This document shows positions 1 through 6,113 of a stretch of 8,849 nt of DNA, in pieces. The notes under the pieces were generated by a model. It did not search any database and had not been told where the DNA came from. It worked only from the letters and a program-made list of their open reading frames with translations. The DNA comes from Bacteriovoracaceae bacterium UBA4573 (lineage in GTDB: Bacteria; Bdellovibrionota; UBA1018; UBA923): contig DGKJ01000078.1 of assembly GCA_002387735.1 (NCBI GenBank), positions 22,238-31,086 of the forward strand, written 5' to 3'. Within the stretch, counting starts at the first letter, position 1. Every line of letters begins with the position of its first letter. The translations under genes and the position numbers were made by a program.

Positions 1-330
1 CAAGTTCGAAACACTGGTGGAAAAACGGTAATCTCAATCGAAGGGAAACTCGACTTCGAGTCAAGCGACACTTTTCGGCAGTGGTTACTGGGATTCTCCC
101 GCACGGCCACCTCGGGCCCCGTGGTTTTCGACCTCGGCGCGCTTCAGTTCGTAGGCTCCAGCGGAATTACCCAATTCATCGAGTCGCTAAAAGACTACAA
201 TCGCCGTGCCACGATTAAACCTGTCTACTCCAACGTCAGTAGCGAGTTTCGCCGCATGATGGCAGTGTATGATGATTCCGGAAGTTTTCAGTTCTGGGAC
301 ACCTTGGCTAGCCCACTACTCGACAACTAA
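1..330 (+). CDS. STAS-domain protein (anti-sigma factor antagonist-like), 5' end missing
   Basis: An open frame runs from base 1 to a TAA at 328-330, giving at least 109 residues; the start lies outside the window. The pattern is that of a STAS domain: a first strand (VISIEGKLDFES, residues 10-21), then a hydrophobic strand VVFDLGALQFVG leading into SSGI at 53-56, the position of the conserved loop that carries the phosphorylated serine in SpoIIAA/RsbV-type proteins. The usual Asp before the two serines is Gly here (G52), so phosphorylation by a HPK/anti-sigma kinase is uncertain. STAS proteins act as cytoplasmic partner-switch regulators or as parts of larger sensors. Whether this is a stand-alone domain or the tail of a longer protein cannot be seen. 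It is the only plus-strand gene and converges on the next gene. Confidence 0.75.
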   Translation, partial: QVRNTGGKTVISIEGKLDFESSDTFRQWLLGFSRTATSGPVVFDLGALQFVGSSGITQFIESLKDYNRRATIKPVYSNVSSEFRRMMAVYDDSGSFQFWDTLASPLLDN

Positions 331-881
331 AAGCCCAGCGTTACAAGCGGCATCCAAATCGAAACCCCCGACTGGTGCAGCGCCGTCGATTCGGCCCGCG
401 ACAACTGCACTCCACCTGCTCTTCCCACGGAGCCGGCCACAGGACGATCGTTTGGATGCTCTCCCGAGCTGTCTGGCCCCTGATCGAGCGAGGAACGTTC
501 CGGTACATAGGGATCAAGGGTTTTGTTAAAATCCTCTTCCTCCCAACCTTCATTTTCCCAATCGTTTGGCCCCACGCGCCGCCTCGGAGAATAAGGGTTT
601 TGTCGCCGCTCCGCATCGCGATTAGGAGGCGTGGCCACTATGTAGGCGGCGAGCAATATGCCAGCGTACATTCCGCTCGAAGCCCCCATGAATACGTTGC
701 GAATATCGCCCACGCCTAACGCAGTTACCGCCCCTCCGATGAGGGCCCCAGCCGCCGCGCCGTAGCCAGCCGTCTTAAACATAAGTTTTAAACGTCGGTC
801 CAGCGCATGGCTGGGCTGCGCTGCAAACAGCACGGTTAACAATAGGGTTAGAGCGAAAACAAAACTAGTTTTTCGAATCAC
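327..881 (-). CDS. secreted or membrane-anchored glycine-rich hypothetical protein
   Basis: I do not recognise this family. I place the start at the GTG at 881-879 (184 residues), because it overlaps the yraN stop as GTGA and is followed at once by a good signal peptide: positive MIRKTS, a hydrophobic core FVFALTLLLTVLF, and AQPSHA before L27. The frame stays open further upstream to 1109, but that part is the shadow of yraN. The mature protein has a glycine/alanine-rich stretch (about residues 38-83, GYGAAAGALIGGAVTALG and GASSGMYAGILLAAYIVA). This could form a glycine-zipper-like membrane hairpin. A hydrophilic, Pro/Arg/Asp-rich tail (84-184) follows and is probably disordered. Translation is likely coupled to yraN, as no Shine-Dalgarno sequence is visible. 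Its TAG overlaps the TAA of the convergent STAS gene. Confidence 0.6.
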   Translation of the reverse strand: MIRKTSFVFALTLLLTVLFAAQPSHALDRRLKLMFKTAGYGAAAGALIGGAVTALGVGDIRNVFMGASSGMYAGILLAAYIVATPPNRDAERRQNPYSPRRRVGPNDWENEGWEEEDFNKTLDPYVPERSSLDQGPDSSGEHPNDRPVAGSVGRAGGVQLSRAESTALHQSGVSIWMPLVTLGF

Positions 882-1267
882 GTCTTGGATTGTACCGCGA
901 GCTCTACATTTTTCCAATATTCGACCTCCAAACCACAAACCCAAGCCACATCGAAGCGAACGGAACTGCCCGAGAGGCCCGACATTGGTTTTTTTGCCGA
1001 CCGCAAGTACGCTGCAATCACGTTGCGAAGCCGAAACTGTTTTTGAAAACCGACGCTGTAACGAACATACCCAGACTTGCGTTTGCTTGAGCGCACTTCG
1101 ACGAAACAAATCGTCGCACCCTCTTTTGCAACTATGTCTATTTCACCGAATCGTTTACGAAAGTTACGGGTGAGAATTTCCACCCCTTGAGAGCGCAAAA
1201 ACTCGCAGACTGTCTCTTCAGCTTGGAAGCCTTTGACTTGAGACGGAGACCAAAGAAGTGGTTTCAT
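878..1267 (-). CDS. yraN: YraN family protein (UPF0102), predicted nuclease fold
   Basis: The 129-residue product fits the YraN/UPF0102 family in length and motifs: a helix with AEE (16-18), GVEILTRNFRKRFGEIDIVA (28-47) and FVEVRSS (55-61), then VRFDVAWV (103-110). GEID and EVR form the PD-(D/E)xK-like core of this endonuclease-like fold (D44 and E57 in the acidic positions, with Arg in place of the usual Lys). The biochemical role of the family is poorly established; a link to DNA processing is usually assumed. The ATG at 1265-1267 is the only sensible start and places the first 50 bases inside the 3' end of rnhB in another frame. No Shine-Dalgarno sequence is visible, so coupling to rnhB translation is likely. 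The position after rnhB matches the usual rplS-rnhB-yraN order. Confidence 0.9.
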   Translation of the reverse strand: MKPLLWSPSQVKGFQAEETVCEFLRSQGVEILTRNFRKRFGEIDIVAKEGATICFVEVRSSKRKSGYVRYSVGFQKQFRLRNVIAAYLRSAKKPMSGLSGSSVRFDVAWVCGLEVEYWKNVELAVQSKT

Positions 1268-2105
1268 TCACGGTTGTTAAGCAATCGGCGTGCCGTTTCG
1301 ACTGAGCGAACCATTCCGACACGGGTGCGAATGTTTTCCGGTGAATCGTACAAGGGCCTAAAGTTTTAAGAGCGTCGATGTGCGCTGGAGCGAGATACCC
1401 CTTGTGATTTGCAAAGCCGTAACCGGGGTACGTCGAATCTAATCGAACCATCCAGTGATCGCGGTAAACTTTCGCGACCACACTGGCAGCAGCTATACTG
1501 AGCGATCGAGAGTCTCCCTTTACGAGCGTTTGCACTCTGGTAGTTTTCAGCTGAGCTCTCCATTCAAGGTCCTCTTGGCCAAATCGACTGTTCGTCGGGT
1601 CCATGTGCCCATCGACCAGTAAACACACGTTTTCATCCGTTTGATCAAGTTGTCGCACCACTCGTTCTACCGCCCGACGCATGGCCACCATCGAGGCACG
1701 AAGAATATTTAGACGATCAATCTCGCTCTCGTCTGCAAGGCCGATTCCGACTCGACAAAAGCGCTCCACGAATTGCGCCAACACTGCTCGCATTTCGGGA
1801 GAAAGTTTTTTCGAGTCGTCTAACCAACTCCACCAGGGTCGGCCCCAGAGATTTACATTAGGGTCTGCTTCCTCCGAGCTCGGCAACAAGGTTGCTTGAA
1901 TTGTTTTGAGATTTGGTTTTTTTGCTTTGGTCGCAAACAGATCCGAACGGTGGGCGGCTTCGCTTAATATTGCCTTAGGAAACACTGCCGCGGCCGCTAC
2001 TACGGGCCCAGCAATGCAACCACGGCCGACTTCGTCGACCCCGATCGACAGGGCATCGGCGTACGAAAACTCCGTCGAAAAGTCAGGCTGATTTCGCGCA
2101 GTCAA
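1218..2105 (-). CDS. rnhB: ribonuclease HII
   Basis: RNase HII cleaves the RNA strand of RNA:DNA hybrids and removes single ribonucleotides from DNA. Family motifs are clear: GVDEVGRG at 22-29 (acidic D24, E25), DSKKLSPE at 97-104, LLVDGH at 162-167 (D165), then VKGD at 195-198 (D198) running into SIAAASVVAKVYRD at 203-216. All four metal-binding acidic residues expected for the family are present. At 295 residues it is longer than the usual 200-220. There is an insertion of about 45 residues between the first strand and DSKKL (roughly 45-93), about 15 extra residues between D165 and D198, and a Ser/Thr-rich tail. The start is TTG at 2105-2103, 12 bases after the rplS stop. No Met codon lies before the catalytic motif, so TTG with coupling to rplS is the best choice. 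Confidence 0.93.
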   Translation of the reverse strand: MTARNQPDFSTEFSYADALSIGVDEVGRGCIAGPVVAAAAVFPKAILSEAAHRSDLFATKAKKPNLKTIQATLLPSSEEADPNVNLWGRPWWSWLDDSKKLSPEMRAVLAQFVERFCRVGIGLADESEIDRLNILRASMVAMRRAVERVVRQLDQTDENVCLLVDGHMDPTNSRFGQEDLEWRAQLKTTRVQTLVKGDSRSLSIAAASVVAKVYRDHWMVRLDSTYPGYGFANHKGYLAPAHIDALKTLGPCTIHRKTFAPVSEWFAQSKRHADCLTTVNETTSLVSVSSQRLPS

Positions 2106-2117
2106 ATGAGAGTCTAA

Positions 2118-2501
2118 TTAGGATCTGTGTGCAGAAGCTTCAGTTTTGATACGAGCTGCTTTACCTGCGCGTCCACGAACGTAGTAAATCTTCGCTCGGC
2201 GTACCAAACCACGCTCGACCACTTCGACTTTCGTCACAGCTGGTGAGTGAAGCGGAAACACGCGCTCAACACCCACGCCGTGGGAAATTTTTCGGACGGT
2301 GAAAGACTTACGAGCACCGAAGTGGTTGAACGCGATCACAACACCTTCGAAAAGCTGAATACGCTCTTTGTCGCCTTCTTTAATTTTAACGTGCACGGTC
2401 ACCGTATCGCCTGGGTTGAATGGAGTGATATCCGTACGAATAGTTTTCTTTTCTACCAACGCGAGTTTGTCTGTGCGTTGTGTTTTGGTGGCTTGTGACA
2501 T
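2118..2501 (-). CDS. rplS: 50S ribosomal protein L19 (bL19)
   Basis: bL19 is a large-subunit protein at the interface with the 30S subunit. The 127-residue product carries the family landmarks: FNPGDTVTVHVKIKEGDKER (28-47), QLFEGVVIA (49-57), FTVRKIS-GVGVERVFPLHSP (67-87), and the basic C-terminal stretch RRAKIYYVRGRAGKAARIK (101-119). It is slightly longer than the usual 115-120 residues because of a polar N-terminal tail and a short C-terminal one. The ATG at 2499-2501 is preceded by GGGAG with a five-base spacer. It lies 78 bases downstream of trmD and 12 bases upstream of rnhB, the usual neighbourhood. Confidence 0.97.
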   Translation of the reverse strand: MSQATKTQRTDKLALVEKKTIRTDITPFNPGDTVTVHVKIKEGDKERIQLFEGVVIAFNHFGARKSFTVRKISHGVGVERVFPLHSPAVTKVEVVERGLVRRAKIYYVRGRAGKAARIKTEASAHRS

Positions 2502-2506
2502 GGTGG

Positions 2507-2511
2507 CTCCC
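2507..2511 (-). promoter_or_regulatory. ribosome binding site of rplS
   Basis: GGGAG on the minus strand ends five bases before the ATG at 2501 and supports this start. Confidence 0.7.
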
Positions 2512-2544
2512 GTAACTACTAGTTCAGTAATAAAATTTAGAGGT

Positions 2545-2563
2545 CGCTTTTAACCTAAAAACG
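2545..2563 (-). promoter_or_regulatory. small hairpin in the trmD-rplS leader
   Basis: On the minus strand CGTTTTT and AAAAGCG can pair around an AGGTT loop (7 pairs including one G-U) in the 78-base spacer between trmD and rplS. No U-run follows, so it is not a standard terminator. It could be an mRNA processing site or part of an r-protein leader, or chance in an AT-rich spacer. Confidence 0.2.
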
Positions 2564-2579
2564 CCCAAATACGCAAATT

Positions 2580-4007
2580 CTAATTTCTTTTTCTACCAAA
2601 GACCCGATCTAAAACAATGGCCGCCGCCGCCCGTACCGACAGATGATTATACTTTCGGCCGCTTCGTAGCGGCGCGAGCGGCTGATCTACCTGTTCGAAA
2701 AACGAGGGCGCAATCCCCCAACCCGTACCAAATACGATCAGCAACGGACGCAACCCTTGATGGTCATCATCTAAGCGGTGTTCACGAAGTCGTGATCGTA
2801 ACTCTTCGTAAGTCCATGGTTTTTCACTCCAGCCGCCGGGTATCGCCGCGGGGTATTTGCTTCTCAGATCTCGCGCATCGGGCATTACGACAAACGGTTT
2901 TACTCCCCCATGGCCCTCGGAGATTGAACGCACCACTTCAGAAAATTCACGTTTAAACTCCACCCCCGACAGGGCTTCGGCTCGCGCTGGGTGATAAACC
3001 TTCGAAATTTCCCCATGCCAGTGTCCGAGAATACGCCCCACCAAGGTTTCTTGTTCAGGCTCGGGGTTCACAACAAAATACTTTTCGATTCCATAGGTAC
3101 GACAGCTTCGCGCAATATCGTGGAGATCGAGATTGGTCACCGCAGTACACACTTCTTCGCCCGCCTTGTTCAACATAGGTGAGTGCAATAGTGCGACGTA
3201 AGCCGGGTACTCCACCGCTTGTTCCAGCAAGTCCGGTCGGCGTTCAATTGTTCGCCGTTCGCTGTCGATAAGGCGCCACTGTCGGATTTTTTGATGATGT
3301 CCCGAGAGCAGCACCTCAGGAACTTCGCGCCCCCGCCATACGTTTGGGCGTGTGTATTGGGCGTGTTTTAACCCCCCTGGCACTATTTCTGTACTTTCGT
3401 CGGACGCAGACGAACCGCCGAAAGTATCACCGATAACGCTTTCTTGTTTGCCAACGACACCTGGTACGAACCGGCTTATCGCGTCGATCATCACAAGAGC
3501 AGCGGGCTCCCCCCCAGTCAGCACATAATCCCCGATCGACACTTCGAGATGAGCGAACGCGTCTAATGTGCGTTCGTCGAACCCTTCATAATGACCGCAA
3601 AGAAACACTAGGTTTTTTTTCGACGCGAGCTCTTGAGCCATTGGTGCATCGAAGCGTCGCCCCTGAGGCGAGAGCGCCACGACAAATGGTTTTTCTTGGG
3701 GCTGGTTGTTCGTCGCAATCGCGTTGCCGCGCTTTCGATAAAGCGCCACGTCGTTCTCAAGAGCCTCAAGGTCTAAACCAAGCCCCTGGGGACCAAGCGC
3801 ACGTTCGATCACCGTAGGCAGTAAAACCATGCCGCTGCCGCCGCCAAAGGGGCGATCGTCGGCCGAACGATAAGGGCCTTCACCGTGGGATCGTAGAGAA
3901 TGTACATTCAACGACAATGTGCCGTTTTCAAACGCTCGACCTAGGATCGAGGTCTTCATGGGTGAGTCGAAAAACTCCGGGAACAACGTTAAAACTGAGA
4001 TTTGCAC
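2580..4007 (-). CDS. trmD: tRNA (guanine-37-N1)-methyltransferase fused to a second SPOUT RNA methyltransferase domain
   Basis: Residues 1-262 are TrmD, which uses S-adenosylmethionine to make m1G37 in tRNAs and so prevents frameshifting. Visible motifs are RPFGGGSGMVL (52-62), LSPQGRRF (112-119), GHYEGFDERT (138-147), SIGDYVLTGGE (157-167), SRFVPGVVG (178-186) and YTRP...EVPEVLLSGHH (218-238). R179 and D194 match the catalytic Arg154/Asp169 pair of E. coli by spacing. Residues 270-475 form a second domain with GTGWG (427-431) and YNHLSVRAAAAIVLDR (453-468), the pattern of the TM1570-like SPOUT family (Methyltrn_RNA_4). That domain is often a separate gene next to trmD; its substrate is not established. 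Extra loops occur at about 73-106 and 196-210. The start is GTG (4005-4007), 27 bases after khpA, with a weak AAAGAAG upstream. No rimM precedes it. Confidence 0.93.
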   Translation of the reverse strand: MQISVLTLFPEFFDSPMKTSILGRAFENGTLSLNVHSLRSHGEGPYRSADDRPFGGGSGMVLLPTVIERALGPQGLGLDLEALENDVALYRKRGNAIATNNQPQEKPFVVALSPQGRRFDAPMAQELASKKNLVFLCGHYEGFDERTLDAFAHLEVSIGDYVLTGGEPAALVMIDAISRFVPGVVGKQESVIGDTFGGSSASDESTEIVPGGLKHAQYTRPNVWRGREVPEVLLSGHHQKIRQWRLIDSERRTIERRPDLLEQAVEYPAYVALLHSPMLNKAGEEVCTAVTNLDLHDIARSCRTYGIEKYFVVNPEPEQETLVGRILGHWHGEISKVYHPARAEALSGVEFKREFSEVVRSISEGHGGVKPFVVMPDARDLRSKYPAAIPGGWSEKPWTYEELRSRLREHRLDDDHQGLRPLLIVFGTGWGIAPSFFEQVDQPLAPLRSGRKYNHLSVRAAAAIVLDRVFGRKRN

Positions 4008-4034
4008 TACAAACTTCTTTAAGAGGGGAAGGGT

Positions 4035-4277
4035 TTACTCCAAAATTTCAAGAACCGAACGTTTTCTTAGTTTAGTACTCGCGGCACTCAGAATCGTGCG
4101 CACAGCCCGAGCCGTTCTTCCTTGTTTGCCGATAATTTTTCCGATGTCGTCCTTCGCAACCTTGAGTTCGAGCACAGTAGTCTGCTCGCCTTCAATTTCT
4201 CGAACTTCGACTTCGTTAGGCTTATCGACCAAAGTTTTTGCTAAAAACTCGACCAACTCTTTGAGTTCACTGGCCAT
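4035..4277 (-). CDS. khpA: KH-domain RNA-binding protein KhpA (YlqC family)
   Basis: This 80-residue protein is a single KH domain with the GxxG loop in DDIGKIIGKQGRTARAVRTIL (43-63) and typical N-terminal helix and strands (LVEFLAKTLVDKP, VLELKVAKDD). KhpA proteins bind RNA broadly in the cytoplasm. In other bacteria they can pair with KhpB (Jag) to affect cell division or elongation; no khpB is in this window. Length and position, just after rpsP, are normal for the family. The ATG at 4275-4277 has GAGGAG eight bases upstream. It ends in TAA 27 bases before the trmD start. Confidence 0.95.
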   Translation of the reverse strand: MASELKELVEFLAKTLVDKPNEVEVREIEGEQTTVLELKVAKDDIGKIIGKQGRTARAVRTILSAASTKLRKRSVLEILE

Positions 4278-4285
4278 GAGTTCGG

Positions 4286-4291
4286 CTCCTC
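4286..4291 (-). promoter_or_regulatory. ribosome binding site of khpA
   Basis: GAGGAG on the minus strand lies eight bases before the khpA ATG, a good Shine-Dalgarno match that fixes this start. Confidence 0.75.
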
Positions 4292-4330
4292 AACCCGGTC
4301 CAGCGAAAACGCGTGCGGAACCGACGCAGT

Positions 4331-4361
4331 ATCCAGCTTTTGTTGAGCACTTCAACTGGAT
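4331..4361 (-). promoter_or_regulatory. bulged hairpin in the rpsP-khpA spacer
   Basis: The 95-base spacer between rpsP and khpA holds an inverted repeat: GTTGA/TCAAC (4342-4346 with 4352-4356) extended by ATCCA/TGGAT (4331-4335 with 4357-4361), with six unpaired bases on one side. No U-run follows in the direction of transcription, so a terminator is unlikely. It could be a processing or stabilising stem just behind rpsP. Confidence 0.3.
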
Positions 4362-4372
4362 CTGGTTAAGGA

Positions 4373-4618
4373 TTATTTTGAGTTATTCTCGAGCAGTTGT
4401 CCAACGGTTTCAGACATTACTGCGCCCTTGGTTACCCAGGCTTGAATCTGATCGCGGTCTACGACGAGGTGGTCTTTGTGACCCTTACGGCGCGGATTAA
4501 AGCAGCCCAAGCGCTCTAAATATTTACCGTCGCGAGACTTAATCTTGTCGGCCGCTACGATGTGATAAAACGGCTTCTTTTTGGTACCAGCGCGGGACAA
4601 ACGAATAACTACGGCCAT
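4373..4618 (-). CDS. rpsP: 30S ribosomal protein S16 (bS16)
   Basis: bS16 is needed for assembly of the 30S central and 5' domains. The 81-residue product starts MAVVIRLSRAGTKKKPFYHI and continues with VAADKIKSRDGKYLERLGCFNP, the family signature; length is normal. The start ATG (4616-4618) has a strong AAGGAG eight bases upstream. The gene lies 61 bases after ffh and 95 bases before khpA. The ffh-rpsP spacer also contains CCTCC next to the ribosome binding site, which could weakly mask it. Confidence 0.97.
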   Translation of the reverse strand: MAVVIRLSRAGTKKKPFYHIVAADKIKSRDGKYLERLGCFNPRRKGHKDHLVVDRDQIQAWVTKGAVMSETVGQLLENNSK

Positions 4619-4626
4619 GAAATCAT

Positions 4627-4632
4627 CTCCTT
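4627..4632 (-). promoter_or_regulatory. strong ribosome binding site of rpsP
   Basis: AAGGAG on the minus strand sits eight bases before the ATG. Immediately upstream in the mRNA is CCTCC (4633-4637), and further up ATCCTT (4646-4651), both complementary to the site. Confidence 0.8.
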
Positions 4633-4679
4633 GGAGGAATCTTTAAAGGATCTTCTTATGCCCAAAAATCTGAGTCTAG

Positions 4680-6032
4680 TCAACGGTTAAGCAGACCTTT
4701 AAGGCCGCCCTTCATTAAACCCTTGGCCAGGCCCATTTTAGACATTTGTTTCATCATTTTCTGCATTTCGGCGAACTGCTTAATAAAGCGATTGATATCC
4801 GCAACACTGGTACCGGACCCTTCGGCAATTCGCAGGCGCCGGCGGCCGTTTAAAAGATCCGGGTTTTTACGCTCTTGGCGGGTCATCGAGCTAATCATGG
4901 CCTCAACCTTCTTCATCTCTTTGTCGGCATCAACGTTCTTCATCTGAGCCATCGCTTGCCCCATGCCGGGCATGAGTTTTAAAATTCCCTCTAGTGGCCC
5001 CATCGATCGCAACCGTTTCATTTGATCGCGAAAGTCCTCGAGCGAAAACTGTCCGCTCATCATTTTGCCGGCTGATTCGGCGGCTTCTTCTTCGGATATT
5101 GATTCGCGCGCCTTTTCCACCAGCGCCATGACGTCGCCCATCCCAAGAATACGACTGGCCATGCGGTCGGGGTGAAACGCTTCGAGATCTTCAATTTTCT
5201 CACCTACACCGGCAAATACAATTGGTACCCCGGTGACCTCGCGAGCCGAAAGTGCCACACCACCGCGGGCGTCGCCGTCAAGCTTACTGACGACAAGACC
5301 GGTGAGAGGCACCCGCTCGTGAAAAGTACGAGCCACTTCAAGCCCCTGGGAGCCTATCATTGCGTCCACCACCAGAAAACGGAACCCCGGTACCACCGCG
5401 TGGTTTAGAGCTTGAATTTCCTGCATGAGTTCATCGTCGACCTGTTGCCTACCGGCGGTGTCGATGATCACCACGTCTTGGAATTGCGCCGCCGCCCAAG
5501 CAAGCCCCTCGCGTGCAACCGCGACGGCCCCTTTTTCAAGAGCAGAATCAAATACCGGTGTATCGATGCGCTGCCCCAGTATTTGCAACTGAGTTTTCGC
5601 GGCTGGTCGCTGGCAGTCCGCCGGCACCAGGCCCACTGATTTTTTTAATTTTTTCTTTAAATAAAGCGCTAACTTTGCAGCAAATGTCGTTTTGCCTGAG
5701 CCTTGCAATCCAACAAGAAGCACTACGACCGGAGGTTTTCCGGCAAAATCTGGAAGCTGCTGATTTTTACCGCCGAGCAACTCGACAAGCTCGTCGTGAA
5801 AGATTTGAACCACTTGTTGACCGGGATTGAGCGAGTCCCACACTTTTTGACCGACCGCCCGCTCCGAAATTCGGGCACAAACATCGCGCACGACTTTAAA
5901 GTGCACGTCGGCTTCGAGCAGCGATCTTCGAATTTCTTTTATTGCATCGTCTACGTGTGCAGCCGAAAGTACGGACCCGCCTCGGAGTTTTTTAAAGGTG
6001 CCAGCTAAACGTTCAGTAAGATGATCAAACAT
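4680..6032 (-). CDS. ffh: signal recognition particle protein Ffh (SRP54)
   Basis: Ffh is the GTPase of the signal recognition particle. It binds 4.5S RNA and signal sequences on the ribosome and hands them to FtsY at the membrane. From MFDHLTERL the protein has 450 residues, the normal length: an N domain (1-95), then a G domain with P-loop GLQGSGKTT (108-116), ADCQRPAA (138-145), DTAGR (191-195) and SKLDGDARGG (249-258), then a methionine-rich M domain (about 300-450) with MPGMG and the GSGT RNA-binding turn (406-409). The frame is open ten codons further up to a TTG at 6062, but the family begins at this ATG. No Shine-Dalgarno sequence precedes it; a -10-like TCTAAT lies 12 bases upstream. 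It heads the operon that continues into rpsP. Confidence 0.97.
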   Translation of the reverse strand: MFDHLTERLAGTFKKLRGGSVLSAAHVDDAIKEIRRSLLEADVHFKVVRDVCARISERAVGQKVWDSLNPGQQVVQIFHDELVELLGGKNQQLPDFAGKPPVVVLLVGLQGSGKTTFAAKLALYLKKKLKKSVGLVPADCQRPAAKTQLQILGQRIDTPVFDSALEKGAVAVAREGLAWAAAQFQDVVIIDTAGRQQVDDELMQEIQALNHAVVPGFRFLVVDAMIGSQGLEVARTFHERVPLTGLVVSKLDGDARGGVALSAREVTGVPIVFAGVGEKIEDLEAFHPDRMASRILGMGDVMALVEKARESISEEEAAESAGKMMSGQFSLEDFRDQMKRLRSMGPLEGILKLMPGMGQAMAQMKNVDADKEMKKVEAMISSMTRQERKNPDLLNGRRRLRIAEGSGTSVADINRFIKQFAEMQKMMKQMSKMGLAKGLMKGGLKGLLNR

Positions 6033-6044
6033 GGTGGCAAAAGT

Positions 6045-6050
6045 ATTAGA
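6045..6050 (-). promoter_or_regulatory. possible -10 element of an ffh promoter
   Basis: TCTAAT (five of six to TATAAT) on the minus strand ends 12 bases before the ffh ATG. TGGACT (four of six to TTGACA) lies 15 bases further up, which is a short spacing. If used, transcription would start about six bases before the ATG, giving a nearly leaderless mRNA. That would fit the lack of a Shine-Dalgarno sequence. This is a by-eye match only. Confidence 0.3.
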
Positions 6051-6083
6051 GGAATTTCGCAAAGGAGTCCAGCGGCCAGACGC

Positions 6084-6103
6084 AAAGGGCGAACTTAAGC
6101 CCT
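6084..6103 (-). terminator. weak hairpin after the coiled-coil gene
   Basis: Just after the stop of the upstream gene, AGGGC and GCCCT can pair around TTAAGTTC, followed by only two or three T residues on the minus strand. It may slow or partly end transcription before ffh, but it is too weak to call a firm intrinsic terminator. Confidence 0.25.
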
Positions 6104-6113
6104 GTTTCCATTT

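Noticed and set aside
882..1109. N-terminal extension of the last minus-strand gene to 1109
   Set aside because: This part overlaps yraN in another frame, and the signal peptide beginning at the GTG at 881 marks the true start.
3919..4500. 193-residue open frame on the plus strand
   Set aside because: It lies opposite the trmD start, khpA and rpsP, all of which have firm family motifs; its product shows no domain pattern and it is a shadow frame.
6033..6062. TTG start of ffh ten codons upstream
   Set aside because: The Ffh family starts with MFD-LTERL, which matches the ATG at 6032; the TTG has no better ribosome binding site.
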